Assembly (NCBI GenBank): GCA_907165065.1
Contig: OU015523.1
Span: 115,966,246-116,030,245, forward strand
Source of the DNA: Caprimulgus europaeus
Taxonomy: Eukaryota > Chordata > Aves > Caprimulgiformes > Caprimulgidae
Length of the DNA stretch: 64,000 nucleotides
Direction: 5' to 3'
Below the pieces are notes generated by a model. That model was not told where the DNA came from. It did not search any database and saw only the letters and a program-made list of their open reading frames with translations. Shown here one piece after another: positions 37,511 to 48,429 of the stretch (position 1 is its first letter; each line of letters opens with the position of its first letter). A program made the translations under genes and the position numbers.

Positions 37511-39044
37511 TACAAGTCCTCTGAGGAAGATCAGAGAGTGGTGCACTGAGCCGAAGCCGCTGAGGGTTTTGTGTCAGTATGGAGTGGGTTAGGTCAGCAG
37601 CAGCAGCACAGGCAGAATTAGCTTTATAGTAGCAAACCAACCAACCAACCAACAAAAAAAAAAAGTACATCTGTAAATTATACCTGAGGGCCACAACTAA
37701 ACCCTGAAACTTGGAGAGGTGCTTTCAGTTAGCTTTGATAAGGGTCTTAAGAAACTGGGAAGGTCTAAGCATAAGCTATCTATAAACCAAATGATCATGG
37801 CTTTGTGGTTTGTGTATCAATGTAGAAGAGGAAAAGGGCAGTCAGACAAGTGGCAATGACTATGAAACTAAAGGGGGAAGCTTTTTATGCTGTCCTGCTC
37901 TGTTCAGGAAAATACCACCCTGTTTCATCTCTGTGACTGTTGTCACAGGCTCACTCATCCCAAGCCCTCAGGACATATTGCAACGTGTATAAACCAGGAC
38001 AGCTGCTCTGACAACCAGGCCCTTACACGTACTCTGCTCTCATGCATGTGTTCATTATAAGTTTTAACCAAAGCTAATGTAATGGGGTCAAAAGAAGCAG
38101 TACTGTGAAGTGGTGAACACGAACTTGTATTGGCAGCCCGAGCTCTATTGCTGGTTCTGCCATGGGCTCACTTTATGATCATATACAGAATTATATGAAC
38201 AGTTTCTTATCCAAACTTTTCTTGCTGCTTTTCTCTCTGATGCCTTTGCTCCGATGTTTCATCATGTTCTAATCATGCTGCTGACTCCCTATCTGCCTCT
38301 GATATACAGCTGACTCTGTATCTGCTCACAGCTCAAAGACATCAGCTTAAATGCAGTAATGAGATGTGACTGCAAAAATAGCATATTTTCTGGGAGGAAT
38401 CTTCTCCCTGCAGGTATCAAGGTTTCAGGGTTTTTTTTTTACTAACAAGAACACCATCCTCAGCCCTGTGAATTCCTGCTTGCTTTATAGATCTGGATTA
38501 ACTTATCTGTGATGAAACTGGAACAAATGGGAAAAAAAAATTCTTCAGCCACCTGAATGAAAGGACATGAGTCCTAAAATGTTGCAGCCATCTGCAGTCT
38601 AGATTGGTAGAGATTCAGACAAACTTCTGATGGCACCAAAACAGAATTATTTCCCTTTTCAATAAAGATAATGGTCTTGAATGCAGAGGACAAAGGCAGG
38701 ATGGCTAGTGAGGCTGTGAAAATAATAAATAATTATGTCAGAGGCAGAAGCAACACTTAAAAAACACAATACTATCACATCTTGAAGGATGAGATAACCT
38801 GCACCTGGCCCAGTGTTACCAGTCTAGCAGCAGGGATTTTTAACTAGATTTGTTCAGTTTGAGGAAAGAATTGATGACTGGAGCAAAACAGGTGTAGTTA
38901 ATGCAGCATGAGGATGAATGCTGAAATGCCCATTGCCAGCTGTCAGCCTGGCCTGAACGGGCCTTGCAGGGCTGCAAGGCTCTTAAATACTTGCAAACAA
39001 GAGAGCAGTGGAATGAAGGAAAATTATAAATGAGATAAATACGA
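37511..39044. other. Single-copy DNA, no gene recognised
   Basis: Apart from the (CCAA)n tract at 37634-37664, no gene or clear repeat. Part of 38840-39044 may belong to the ancient LINE fossil that becomes recognisable at 39045, but I cannot align it. Confidence 0.5.
37634..37664. repeat. (CCAA)n plus A tract
   Basis: About four to five CCAA units followed by a run of eleven or so A residues. Simple repeat. Confidence 0.85.
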
Positions 39045-39390
39045 CTATTTAGCAAACATAGGCTGTGCCAGACTAACATGATAGCTCTCCTTGATAAGCT
39101 AACTGATCTTCCAGACAAAAGAAATGCAGCAGATTTAATCTACCTGGCGTTCAGCAAAGCATTTAATATAGTCCCACATGGGACGTTATTAGTTAGGCTA
39201 GATAAATGGGAATTAGTTCCCTGTCAGAAGGTGGGAAATAGCTAGAATAAAGGAGAAACCTAACAGGTTGTTTCAAGAGGGAATTACTAGCCTGCAGAGA
39301 GGCTATCTGTGGACTCCCACAGCCATTAGTCTTGGAAGCAGTTGTACAGGTGAAATTTGCTGATGCAAAAAACCTGATCAGCACAGGGTC
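39045..39390 (+). mobile_element. Ancient CR1/L3-like LINE fossil, RT segment
   Basis: Recognisable through an RT segment. In one frame (about 39100-39235) it reads DLPDKRNAADLIYLAFSKAF followed by NIVPHGTLLVRLDKWELV, the CR1/L3 block around the first catalytic Asp, here changed to Asn in FSKAFN. Further decayed pieces follow: GGACTCCCACAGCCATTAGTC at the GVPQGSVLG position (about 39312-39332) and GTGAAATTTGCTGATGC at the KFADD position (about 39350-39366). Upstream, GCCAGACTAACATGATAGCTC (about 39067-39087) fits the preceding CLTN region. Frames are broken and the 3' tail is missing. The match is to old amniote-type CR1, not the bird-specific subfamilies. Confidence 0.7.
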
Positions 39391-40150
39391 TGTCTGCATC
39401 ATCTTTTACAGCAAAATGAGAGCTTGTTCTGCACTCAATCCAGGCTGACAGGTTGTAAACTACATCTGATCTGAAGCTATATAACCAAATAACTGTAGGT
39501 CTGATATACTGAATGAGATGAAAAACTTAGATCCGTGAGCAAAACCACATTAAGGATCTGTCTCACATTCAGCTGGGTTAGACTGAGTTAGACCAAGCCC
39601 ATAAAGGGATATATAGTTATACCATAAAAGAATAATCAGGATGGAGGACAGAAAGAGGAGGAAGACCTATGGATTAGAGCAAGAGAGACAAGGAACAAGG
39701 AACCTGAGGCCTACAAAGATAATTTTTTGCTAAAAGTTGATCATTATCAGTAGGAAATATGAAACAGGTGCATTATCTAATTCCAGGATGAAAGTGATCC
39801 ACAAATATAATGCAGCAAGGAAAACACCCTTCTAACTTGAAACACAGCTACATTATTGTGGAATTCTCTAATAAGTCTGCATTGTATGCTATGTGTATTT
39901 ACATTCACAAGGACAAAGAAAGGTGAGTACAGAATGCTGCAGGTGACACTATGAGCACCACAAATCCTTTCTTCTGGGGGATTTTTTTTTTAATTCATTT
40001 TAATTACTTCACCGCATGCATGGCCATGTCTTTATTCCTCATTTGCTGACTATGCCTGCTGTTAAGACTGGATTCTGTATCATGTGTAGAGCCGTGTTTT
40101 GCCTTTTTCAGGCTAGTACTGAAAACATAAGCATTTCTCCTTTGTTTCAG
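39391..40150. other. Single-copy DNA, no gene recognised
   Basis: May include undetected remains of the LINE fossil at 39045-39390 but nothing can be assigned. The end contains pyrimidine-rich stretches that would serve as the splice acceptor of the candidate exon at 40151. Confidence 0.45.
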
Positions 40151-40234
40151 GACAAAGTCACAAGAGTTAATTTAAGCTATAACAGTAAGAGAGAAGTGCT
40201 CATCAAATCAGACACTGATCTCAGCTGGGAGGAG
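40151..40234 (+). CDS. Candidate 84-bp internal coding exon, unrecognised protein
   Basis: A pyrimidine-rich stretch ending TTTCTCCTTTGTTTCAG (to 40150) looks like a strong splice acceptor, and GAG|GTAAAT at 40232-40240 like a splice donor. Between them lie 84 bases (28 codons, phase 0 at both ends) open in the frame starting DKVTRVNLSYNSKREVLIKS and ending DTDLSWEE. A second acceptor-like CTTTTTCAG ends at 40111, exactly 39 bases upstream, and would add 13 in-frame codons. The frame is open from 40016 to a stop at 40259-40261. The peptide is hydrophilic and compositionally like a real protein, unlike most frames here, but I cannot name a family. No partner exon was found in the window, so this is tentative. 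If real, the window would be intronic to a plus-strand gene. Confidence 0.25.
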
Positions 40235-40261
40235 GTAAATGAGTTCCATGTGGTAATTTAA

Positions 40262-42432
40262 AAATCTGTTCCTTATTGTTTCTCAGCTGTTAGCTGTTGC
40301 CTCCCAACTGGGCCTGTGCTTGACTGTGTACTAATTGGACCCAACAAGCATTGTTAAGAAGGGTCAAAGAGCCAAAGCCTTACTTTGGATTTTGGCCCAT
40401 GATACAGGAAAGTCATGCTTGCTCTGTTTAGCACCTGGAAAATGAAATACTTCTATGAAGCAGAGGACAAGGTTAGCACAAGAACAAATTGTTTTAACCT
40501 GGTCATAAATAGGTTTTGGCTGGGATTCTTTCTAAAATACTTCCTATGATCATAGTAGTGGGATTCTGGAAAAGCCATTTATGGAAGGGGTTGCATGATA
40601 CCCCTTTCAGTGAACACCAGAGGACAGGCTCAGCAGTTATGGGCACCCCTTCAAGTTCTTTGTTCTTACCTTTGAGAGAATTACTAAGAAAACTCTGTAA
40701 TAATCTGTAGCTTAGATCATAATGCATGAGCCAAAATATTTTTTTTTTAAAAAAAAGCAAAACACATCTTGACTTTGGGTTCCCAGGTGGAGTTTGCAAA
40801 ATTGGCATTTATAAAAACCATCTGATCTCATTAGATATGGAAGCCATGAAGAGATGATAAACATGGAATCCCACAACACCATTTTTGCAGTTACATTTTA
40901 AGAGCTGAACAGCATTTAATGCCAAGCTGAATAAAACTGTGCCATTTGAAATATTGCCGTCCTCATGTGCTGGCTGAAAGAAAAGTGAGAGGATGGTACG
41001 CATTCCCCCAAAATCAGGAGTCATGCAAACCTATTCTTAGCTTCCTAGTAGGTATAAGGGCTCAAAGGGTGAATCAGAAGAGGGGATTCAGAAGAGATAA
41101 TGGGCTTAAGGCTCAGCTGTGTAGCAGCCAGTGGCAGGATGACATTGTGTGTATGTACAGTTTCCAAAAAGCACTCAGTGTATGTGAACTGCTCAACAAA
41201 CTCACAAGATCTGATACGCTTGTTCAGCCAGATTCTTTCTGCCTGCCAGGTGGGTTCATCCATAGTCTCTGATTTCTGTACAACAATCTGGTTCTGTGCA
41301 TGTGTTTCCTCTTAAGAATATGGCTTCAAGAGAGATTTATTTTCTCCTTAAAGTTTCAAAAGCACAAAATGTTGATACAAAACAGCTTTCAACGTTTTCA
41401 CACATCAGTGTAAACATAAGCATAGGAAAGGTGAATGGATAAGATTTACTGTGTCATTTTTATTTGTATTTAATAAATACTACTCATAAAAGATAATGCT
41501 CACATTACTTGAATAATATAATTGATTGAATGAGATGGTGAAATAAGAAGGGCCATTAATGATGATCACAGTAAAGTTTTAGATTAGTACTCCTCTTGAA
41601 TTTATTGAATGAGGGAATAGCTGCTCTGTATACCCTTGAAAATCAGAGGTACTTTGTTTTGAATTATGTTGGGACCAGAGAATGTACTACATAGTTGACT
41701 CCCACAGTACTTGCTGGCTGTGGCAGGATTTTTTAAAGAACAAGTGCCCCTGATTTCTTTTTTTTATTATTTTAAGGTCTTTCCCTTCTTTTCAGTGAGC
41801 AATAGGTAAGGCTGCTAAAATAAATGGATGTCACTAGACATATAAATGGTGCTTTGGCTAATGAGCCCTCTGTGTCTCACTGAACAGAGGTGTCTTTTAT
41901 CATCTCAGTTACTGATGTGGACACTAGTGAAAAGCAGCATTATAAGCTACAACAACCAGAAGAAAAAGTGGGTAGACAGAGTATTTTCAGCTTGTTCTTT
42001 GAGGTGAAACTTGGGGTATATAATATATATAAACAAAGGAAAATTATGGGGTTTTTAAATGTATATATGTGATTATATATAAATATAATATATGAAGCAT
42101 AATTTGAAGACTACAGACTATCAAGTCAGATCGCCCCTTATATATATTTTAAGACCTGACAGAATCATTAGATCATATTTTTGTCCTTCAGGATATCAAA
42201 GGACACATCATTACAATCTTTTATCATTTACTCAATCCAATAAGTTATTTTGGCATATCGGTCAAAAAGATATGTAGCCAATATCAATAGCATGTGCAAG
42301 TATTAGCAGTGGTTTTCAAATGTGTGTTTATGTGTTCTTATTGATCTTCTCTTCTATGTTCTCTGTCATAAGATCAGTGATTTCATCCTACTGAGTCAGT
42401 TGGTCCTGTAAGAGAGTTGGGGGATCACTGAT
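40262..42432. other. Single-copy DNA, no gene recognised
   Basis: No gene or repeat family recognised. A strongly AT-rich stretch with alternating TATA runs lies at about 42012-42092. Confidence 0.55.
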
Positions 42433-43019
42433 AGATCACAGAATCACAGAACGGCTGAGGTTGGAAGGGGCCTCTGAAGATCATCTAGTCCAACAACCCT
42501 GCTCAAGCAGGGACTCCTAGAGCACATGAACCAGGACTTTGTCCAGATGGTTTCTGAATATCTCCAGGGAGGGAGATTCCACAACCTCTCTGGGCAACCT
42601 GTTCCAGTGCTCAGTCACCCTCACAGTAGAGAAGTTCTTCCTCATTTTCAGGTGGAACTTCCTATTATGCAGTTTATGCCCGTTGCCTCTCGTCCTATTG
42701 TTAGGTGCCAATAAGAGTGCAGTCCTGTCCTCTAGACACTCTCCCTTTAGATATTTATAGACATTAACTAGATCCCCTCTGAGTCATCTTTTCTCCAGGC
42801 TGAACAGGCCCAGCTCCCTCAGCCTTTCCTCATATGAAAGATGCTCCAGTCTTTTAATCATCTTAGTTACCCTTCACTGGCCACGCTCCAGGAGTTCCAT
42901 GTCCTTCCTGTACTGGGGAGCCCAGAACTCCAGGTGAGACTCACCAGAACTGAGTAGAGTGGGATGATTACCTATACTGACCTGCTGACAACACTCTTCC
43001 TAATACAACCCAGGATACC

Positions 43020-43024
43020 GTTGG
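43020..43024. repeat. Target-site duplication, left copy
   Basis: GTTGG immediately before the LTR, matching GTTGG at 44169-44173 immediately after it. Five bases is the duplication size usual for ERVL-type integrases. Confidence 0.88.
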
Positions 43025-43216
43025 TGTGGTGGGTTGACCCTGGCTAGAGGCCGGATGCCCACCAAAGCCCACTCTATCACTCCCCCTCCTCAAATGGGCA
43101 GGGGGAGAAAATGATAACGAAAAGCTCGTGGGTGGAGATAAGGACAGAGAGAGATCACTCACCAGTTACTGGCACGGGCAAAACAGACTCGACTTGGGGG
43201 AAAAAAACAAATTTAC

Positions 43217-43222
43217 TTTATT
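43217..43222 (-). promoter_or_regulatory. LTR polyadenylation signal AATAAA
   Basis: TTTATT on the plus strand is AATAAA on the minus strand, within an AT-rich patch of the otherwise GC-rich LTR, about 190 bases from its downstream end. A reasonable polyadenylation signal for minus-strand transcripts. Confidence 0.55.
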
Positions 43223-43424
43223 ACAAATCAAAATTAGAGGAGAATGAGAAGTAAAACCAAATCTTAAAACACCTCCCCCATCCCTCCCTTCTTCCCGGGC
43301 TTAATCTCTTTCCCGATTTTCCACCTCCTCCCCCCAGCAGCACAGGGGGACAGGGAATGGGGTTAGGGTCAGTTCATCACACGGTGTTTCTGCCGCTGCT
43401 TCCTCCTCAGGGGGAGGTCTCCTT

Positions 43425-43850
43425 CCCCCGCACCAGCGTGGGGTCCCTCTCACGGGAGACAGTCCTCCACCAACTGCTCCAACGTGAGTCCTTCCCATGA
43501 CTGACAGCTCTTCACGAGCTGCTACAGTCTGGGTCCATTCCATGGTGTGCAGTCCTTCAGGAAGGGACTGCTCCAGCGCGGGTCCCCCACGGGGTCACAA
43601 GTCCTGCCAGCAAACCTGCTCCGGCGTGGGCTCCTCTCTCCACGGGCTACAGGTCCTGACAGGAACCTGCTCCAGCGCGGGCTTCCCACGGGGTCACAGC
43701 CTCCTTCGGCATCCACCTGCTCCAGCGTGGGATCCTCCACGGGCTACAGGTGGTCACCATGGACCTCCAGGGGCTGCAGGGGGACAGCCTGCTTCACCCT
43801 GGTCTTTCACCACAGGCTGCGGGGGGAATCTCTGCTCCGGGGCCGGAGCC
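43425..43850 (-). repeat. Degenerate GC-rich minisatellite within the LTR
   Basis: About eight diverged units of roughly 45-60 bases, recognisable by recurrent CTGCTCCAGCGTGGG-like words (for example near 43474, 43568, 43617, 43667, 43718) each followed by a CCACGGG(G/C)T-like word. In the LTR this GC-rich array makes long stop-free frames in several phases, which should not be read as genes. Confidence 0.75.
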
Positions 43851-43976
43851 CATCCTCCCTCTCCTTTTTCACTGACCTTGGTGTCTGCGAAGTTGTTTTC
43901 TCTTACATCTTCTCACTCCTCTCTCCCGCTGCAAAGTGTGCAGCTTTTTTTTTCTCCCTTCCTTTTTTTTTTTTTT

Positions 43977-44059
43977 CTTAATTATGTTATCACAGAGGCG
44001 TTACTGATTGGCTCGGCCTTGGCCAGCGGCGGGTCCGTTCCTGTAGCCGCTGGCATTGG
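43977..44059 (-). promoter_or_regulatory. LTR promoter elements (two CCAAT boxes and TATA-like box)
   Basis: On the minus strand CCAAT occurs at 44059-44055 and 44011-44007, and a TATA-like ATAATTAAG at 43985-43977, in the order and spacing expected of a retroviral U3 promoter directing transcription leftward. The TATA word is weaker than a typical one, so residual activity is uncertain. Confidence 0.5.
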
Positions 44060-44168
44060 CTGTGTCGGGTCGGACATGGGGGAAGCTTCTGGCAGCTTCT
44101 CTCACAGAAGCCACCCCATGTCCCCTCCCCCACTGCTACCAAAAACCTTGCCACGCAAACCCAATACA

Positions 44169-44173
44169 GTTGG
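44169..44173. repeat. Target-site duplication, right copy
   Basis: GTTGG directly after the LTR end CA; the interrupted CR1 continues from here. Confidence 0.88.
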
Positions 44174-45795
44174 CCTTCCTGGCCAAAGGAGCACACTGCT
44201 GGCTCATATTTAACTTTTTGTCCACCAGGACTCCCAGGTCCTTCTCTGCAGAGCTGCTTTCCAGGAGGTCAGCCCCCAACCTGTACTGGTGCATGGGGTT
44301 ATTCCTTCCCATATGTAGGACCCTGCACTTTCCCTTGTTTAACCTCATGACGTTGCTCTCTGCCCATCTCTCCAGCCTGTAGATGTCAAGGATAGTTTCT
44401 TCTAAACCAAACAAATGAAACAATAGTCAATATGTTATGGCAGGGTCATCCTGGGGACAGGGACAACCAGAAATCATCCTGAAAGGCATGTGCAAAGGAT
44501 CCTCTTGGGAACAGTCACTCAGAGTGATGTCTAGGAGGCAAGAAGAAAAGAGGTGTGCTGAGGGTTTCCCTGAGCTGAAGGATCTGGAAGAGAAAATAGA
44601 TATAGTATCTATAGATAGAAAATTCAGATATAGTAAAAGTTAAGGTATACTGCATCTAGGTGACAGCTAATATGGTGGAGGAGCTCTTAAAAAGTCTGAA
44701 AAGCCTTTGAGACTAGATGAAAATTTATGTGGACCCTGCAACCCATTATAGCAAAAGGACTGTATGAAGGCGATGAGTAGTCAGAAGATTTTGAGTAACA
44801 TCTTATCCTATGGAAGTTAATCTTGCTCTGAAGGGGAACAGCATAGAGAAACAATGCTTGTATTCATTGTTTAATGTGAGAAGGAAGGTCAAGTGAGACA
44901 GCATGCAGCCCCTTAGCAACATAAAGTAATTCTTCACTGTGTTCCCTAATCATATACCATAAATGTCAGACACACTTCATGTTACCTGTAGTTAAGTGTA
45001 ATCCAGCTGCATGAACGCAACATAAATTAGCCAGTTTGTATTGTTTGCTGTTAAATATACTTCAGAATAGGGTAGATCTGATTGCTGGGGGAGGTGGGAG
45101 GAAACAGATCTATAATCTCATCCCATAAATCTCACCTTCTTATCCTAGAGCACTCTTAACCACATTTGTTAACACAAGGTCCATATCAGCATAAAATTTT
45201 GTCCTTGTCTGTCTGTTAAATCTTCTAAATCCTTTTTGCTTGTATGGGGTCAAAAGAATTCCTCTTGAGGCAATGGCAGATCTCTGCTTGTAAAAATGAC
45301 AGAATATTAGAAATTCAATCCATTGTGTGAAATGGGAACAGAACTTTTACTCTAGATTTCCTTAAAAATGAATATATTAGAAAATGTGGTTATCAGCAGG
45401 CCATTTATGACCAGAAATATTTTCCTATAACTTAGTGCTCCTTATATCTTTAAATTAGACACTTGTAAAATAGGCCATTATGTGTAATAAAAAGCATTTA
45501 ATGAAACTTTCATTTGGAGGACATTGAATTCAACAGACTTAACTTTGACACTGACAAATGCTTCAAAAGAGATGATTTGCATGGAAACCACTGGGGTCTC
45601 ATTTTAGTTCCTGTAACAAACCAGAACAGTGATTTTATCATTTCAAAGTCATTTATATTAGCCTGAAGCTACATGACACAATGGCAATGCTTAGGATTGT
45701 AGCAGTACATCATCTGCATAAGTGGCATAACTTTCACTGCTGTGATAATCATTCACAGAGCCTATATCATACATATAAACCTGCTTCAACAGGGG

Positions 45796-45837
45796 GAAAA
45801 AAAAGGAAAAAAAAAAAGAAAAAAAGAAAAAAAGAAG
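45796..45837. repeat. A-rich (AAAAAG)n tract
   Basis: A runs of four to eleven separated by single G or GG. Low-complexity sequence with no repeat body upstream. Confidence 0.85.
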
Positions 45838-47071
45838 TCTAATTGATCCATTATTTCCCAGAAAGACTTATTATCATGTAGCACATGGTTATCTAAGTAG
45901 AAAAATGGACTGAAAGGTATGGTATACTGATTGGGCCATCATTTTGCCTACCTTTTGTGGACAAGATGTTTCTACTGAATTTTTTCAATTACGTACAACA
46001 GCCAAATAAGAAACAAATACAATTCACTAATAAATTTATGCCAGGTAATTCTCTTCACTGCAAGAAAGAACAATTTGTAGAATCTAATTAATATTCTAAA
46101 ATGAAAGCATTATGTGGCTGGTTTTTGGGGTTTTTTTAACTGTTATATGATAGTCAAACAGATACACCCAGCTAGAGACACATGCAAACAAACAAAAAGG
46201 ACAAAAAGGAAAATCAACGTGAATATATAGCTTCCAAAAAGTAGAAGGATCGATAAATACACTCTGATGTTAATACCACAGGGTTAGATTTATTAACCAC
46301 CTAGACATCTGAGAAAGAATTTATATAAATACTTAACCCCTCTGTTATAAGGATTTATATTTGAAGTTCATCTTTGCAAAAGTCTATTACAGTAGGCAGC
46401 CTCTTTACTTAACAATGTTCCCTAAAGTACTGACATTTCTTATATAAATCATTCCTAACTGCCACCGAAACTGAAACAAGATTTTAAGCCCATGATAACA
46501 GTTTTCAAAAATGTCCGAATTCTCTTGTTAAGAACAATTTAGGTGAGATTTTTCAAAGTTATTTGAGGACATAAATGCCAGTGATTTCATGAGAACCAAG
46601 AGTTTTCTGTTGTAGTCCAGAGTCTGTCCTTTCTGGAGTAGGACAATGAGGGATCTTCCCAGGAAAACCAGGAGTTTTCTGGTTGTTTGGAGACCACATC
46701 AATGAGTAACAGAAATGGGATGGACTGTAACTCATTTCCCCTGATGGACTCACTCTTCCAGCATTATCCTAGCAGAGTATGTAGCTTCTCATAGTCTTAT
46801 CTCAGGCTCTTCTGCATGCAGCACATATTCTCAATGCTATCAGGTAAAGAAGCTCAGGTAAGTGGTTTGTTAGGTGGTATTCTCATTATCTGGGCACATA
46901 TAAAAATAAGTGTCTTCAGAATGATTTCATTGCAGAATTGCCTCTGGCACAAAGAGGAGCTCTGTGGATCGGAGGAGAGCCTAGTCCTTGTGGTGGTTTC
47001 CCTCAAGCTAGATCCATAACTGGCAGGGCTTCTTCATGTCACAGGTTTTAAACACAGTTTTGAAAGGTGTT

Positions 47072-47115
47072 GACTGAGATAAATAAATAAGGAGACTGAG
47101 ATAAATAAATAAGGA
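47072..47115. repeat. Perfect 22-bp tandem duplication
   Basis: The 22-base unit starting GACTGAGATAAATAAATAAG at 47072-47093 is repeated without change at 47094-47115. A recent slippage or duplication event. Confidence 0.93.
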
Positions 47116-48429
47116 TCAGCCCACACTTCAAGCCTATGGTGAAAACAACATAGTCATACAACAGAGATGTGGCCTGGATTATTTTGAGCACAGACAGCAG
47201 AGGGAAGGAGAGGGACTGTCCTGGCACATCCCATTATTATTAACTTCACTGTTAAGTTCTCTTTATTGCATTTATATACTTTCATAGCTAAATGGATTTT
47301 AATGTATGAATTTTTCCCAGTATCTAGGTCTCCCAAGTACTCATGCATGTCTCAGTGCTCTTAAATAGAGACTATAATCAAAGTAAAATGGTAGTTTTAA
47401 CAGTTCTGTTTTTTCTAGCTTAACTAAGCAAAAATTACCAAAAGGATTCTTCAAAAATATTATCCTACCTTAGTGCATGAACACACATGTGAGCAGGTTT
47501 GCCACTTATGACAGCCCCTGCTTGAAAGAGATGGATAAGGCAAGATAACACAGAGGAGGGAGCGATATGTTAGCAGTACCGTCAGGGGAATGCCCCCATC
47601 TACCCATGTGTGTAATTTGCTTGCTTTAGCCATCAGTCATTTTTTCCTATGCACAACTCCACAGTATTTACTTGGAATGAAATCCTGCTTTTGAAGCCTC
47701 TTATTGTCAGTTACTACCTCTGCAAACTGACTTCAAGGCTTTTTTGAGATTTCAGGCCTATGCTGGTTTTTACTAGGAACTGGTCCTTCATTTGATGTAG
47801 CACAAATTTGTCATCACAGCTTTTCTTAAGTATTTTCTTATGGAGATGCTTCCTATTGACCAATACCCCATAGCACCTTGGCAATAGTGCAAAATATGCG
47901 TGGCATATTAGGGAATCAAACAGAGTATTTCTAATCATGTTTTTATCTTAACTTTGAGATAGAAAGAACTGGCACCATCTAAAGCACTGGCTCTGTAGGG
48001 AAGTAATAGATTCTCAGACCCACAACAGATTGCAAGGCATAGCTTGAGACTTTGCATGTTTAAGTATTAACACTACTTACATTGTTATATGGAATACTAT
48101 GTTATTCAGCAGCTGTAAAAACCTTTAGGGATATCTTGCAGTGCTTGCTGAGACAAAGCTCTTTTTGAAGCCAAATGACATTGTGCTTGAATAAGACCCA
48201 AATTTGGACAGATAGTTATATTCCTATAATTCTTTAGTGTTTGCCCTGAGTGCCCATGCTATGAGTTTCAGTACTTATATTAAAGACGTTCCATTTTGTC
48301 AAGGTGAAGGGTGTTCAGATTGCTGAATATTTTGCTTAAGATGGGATTTACTTTCTCTCTCCTTTACTGGTTCCCTGTAGTTGGCCTCCTGCTGATGGAT
48401 GATCTTTCCCTAGCGAAGGTATTTCTCTC

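Larger units (their letters stand above)
43025..44168 (-). mobile_element. Solo LTR of an avian endogenous retrovirus
   Basis: A 1144-bp element with the retroviral ends TG...CA: TGTGGTGGGTTGACC at the left and AAACCCAATACA at the right (imperfect inverted ends TGTGGTGGGTT/AACCCAATACA). It is flanked by the 5-bp duplication GTTGG. No internal gag, pol or env lies beside it, so it is a solo LTR, normally made by recombination between two LTRs of a provirus. Orientation is minus: going leftward from 44168 there are two CCAAT boxes, then a TATA-like ATAATTAAG (43985-43977), and an AATAAA at 43222-43217 nearer the far end. It is GC- and CpG-rich and contains degenerate tandem units at about 43425-43850. 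I recognise it as a common bird LTR, probably ERVL-like from the duplication length; the subfamily name is uncertain. Confidence 0.93.
42517..44390 (-). pseudogene. CR1 ORF2 C-terminal half, interrupted by an LTR
   Basis: On the minus strand, about 44387 down to 44169 reads [40 protein letters not shown] and [20 protein letters not shown], ending at ARKAN next to the LTR. The remaining RT tail resumes at 43024 and its last part (42711-42517) reads NRTRGNGHKLHNRKFH then RKNFSTVRVTEHWNRLPREV and VESPSLEIFRNHLDKV. Besides the LTR, there are small frame breaks in 42720-43020. The part containing the RT active site was never included because of 5' truncation. Non-functional. Confidence 0.92.
42433..44395 (-). 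mobile_element. CR1 LINE, minus strand, split by an LTR insertion
   Basis: A 5'-truncated CR1 on the minus strand. Its 3' tail is at the left (CACAGAATCACAG near 42437-42449, the reverse complement of the CTGTGATTCTGTG-type tail), followed leftward-to-rightward by reverse-complement 3' UTR (TCATCTAGTCCAACAACCCT near 42481) and ORF2 C-terminus up to 43024. The same element resumes at 44169 with GTTGGCCTTCCTGGCC and continues to about 44395, in the middle of the RT C-terminal region. The 1144 bases in between are a solo LTR. Removing the LTR and one copy of its 5-bp duplication gives a continuous CR1 order, so the LTR is the younger insertion. Confidence 0.95.

Noticed and set aside
41990-42092. 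Alternating TATA runs as a promoter or scaffold attachment site
   Set aside because: Simple AT-rich sequence; no associated initiator, gene or motif supports a function.
43425-43850. Regular repeats that could suggest a CRISPR-like array
   Set aside because: Units are degenerate and adjacent without unique spacers, and they lie inside an LTR in an avian genome.
43497-44213. Plus-strand open frames of 238 and 144 codons
   Set aside because: They lie inside the solo LTR, antisense to it, and result from its stop-poor GC-rich tandem units; the longer one runs across the LTR border into CR1.
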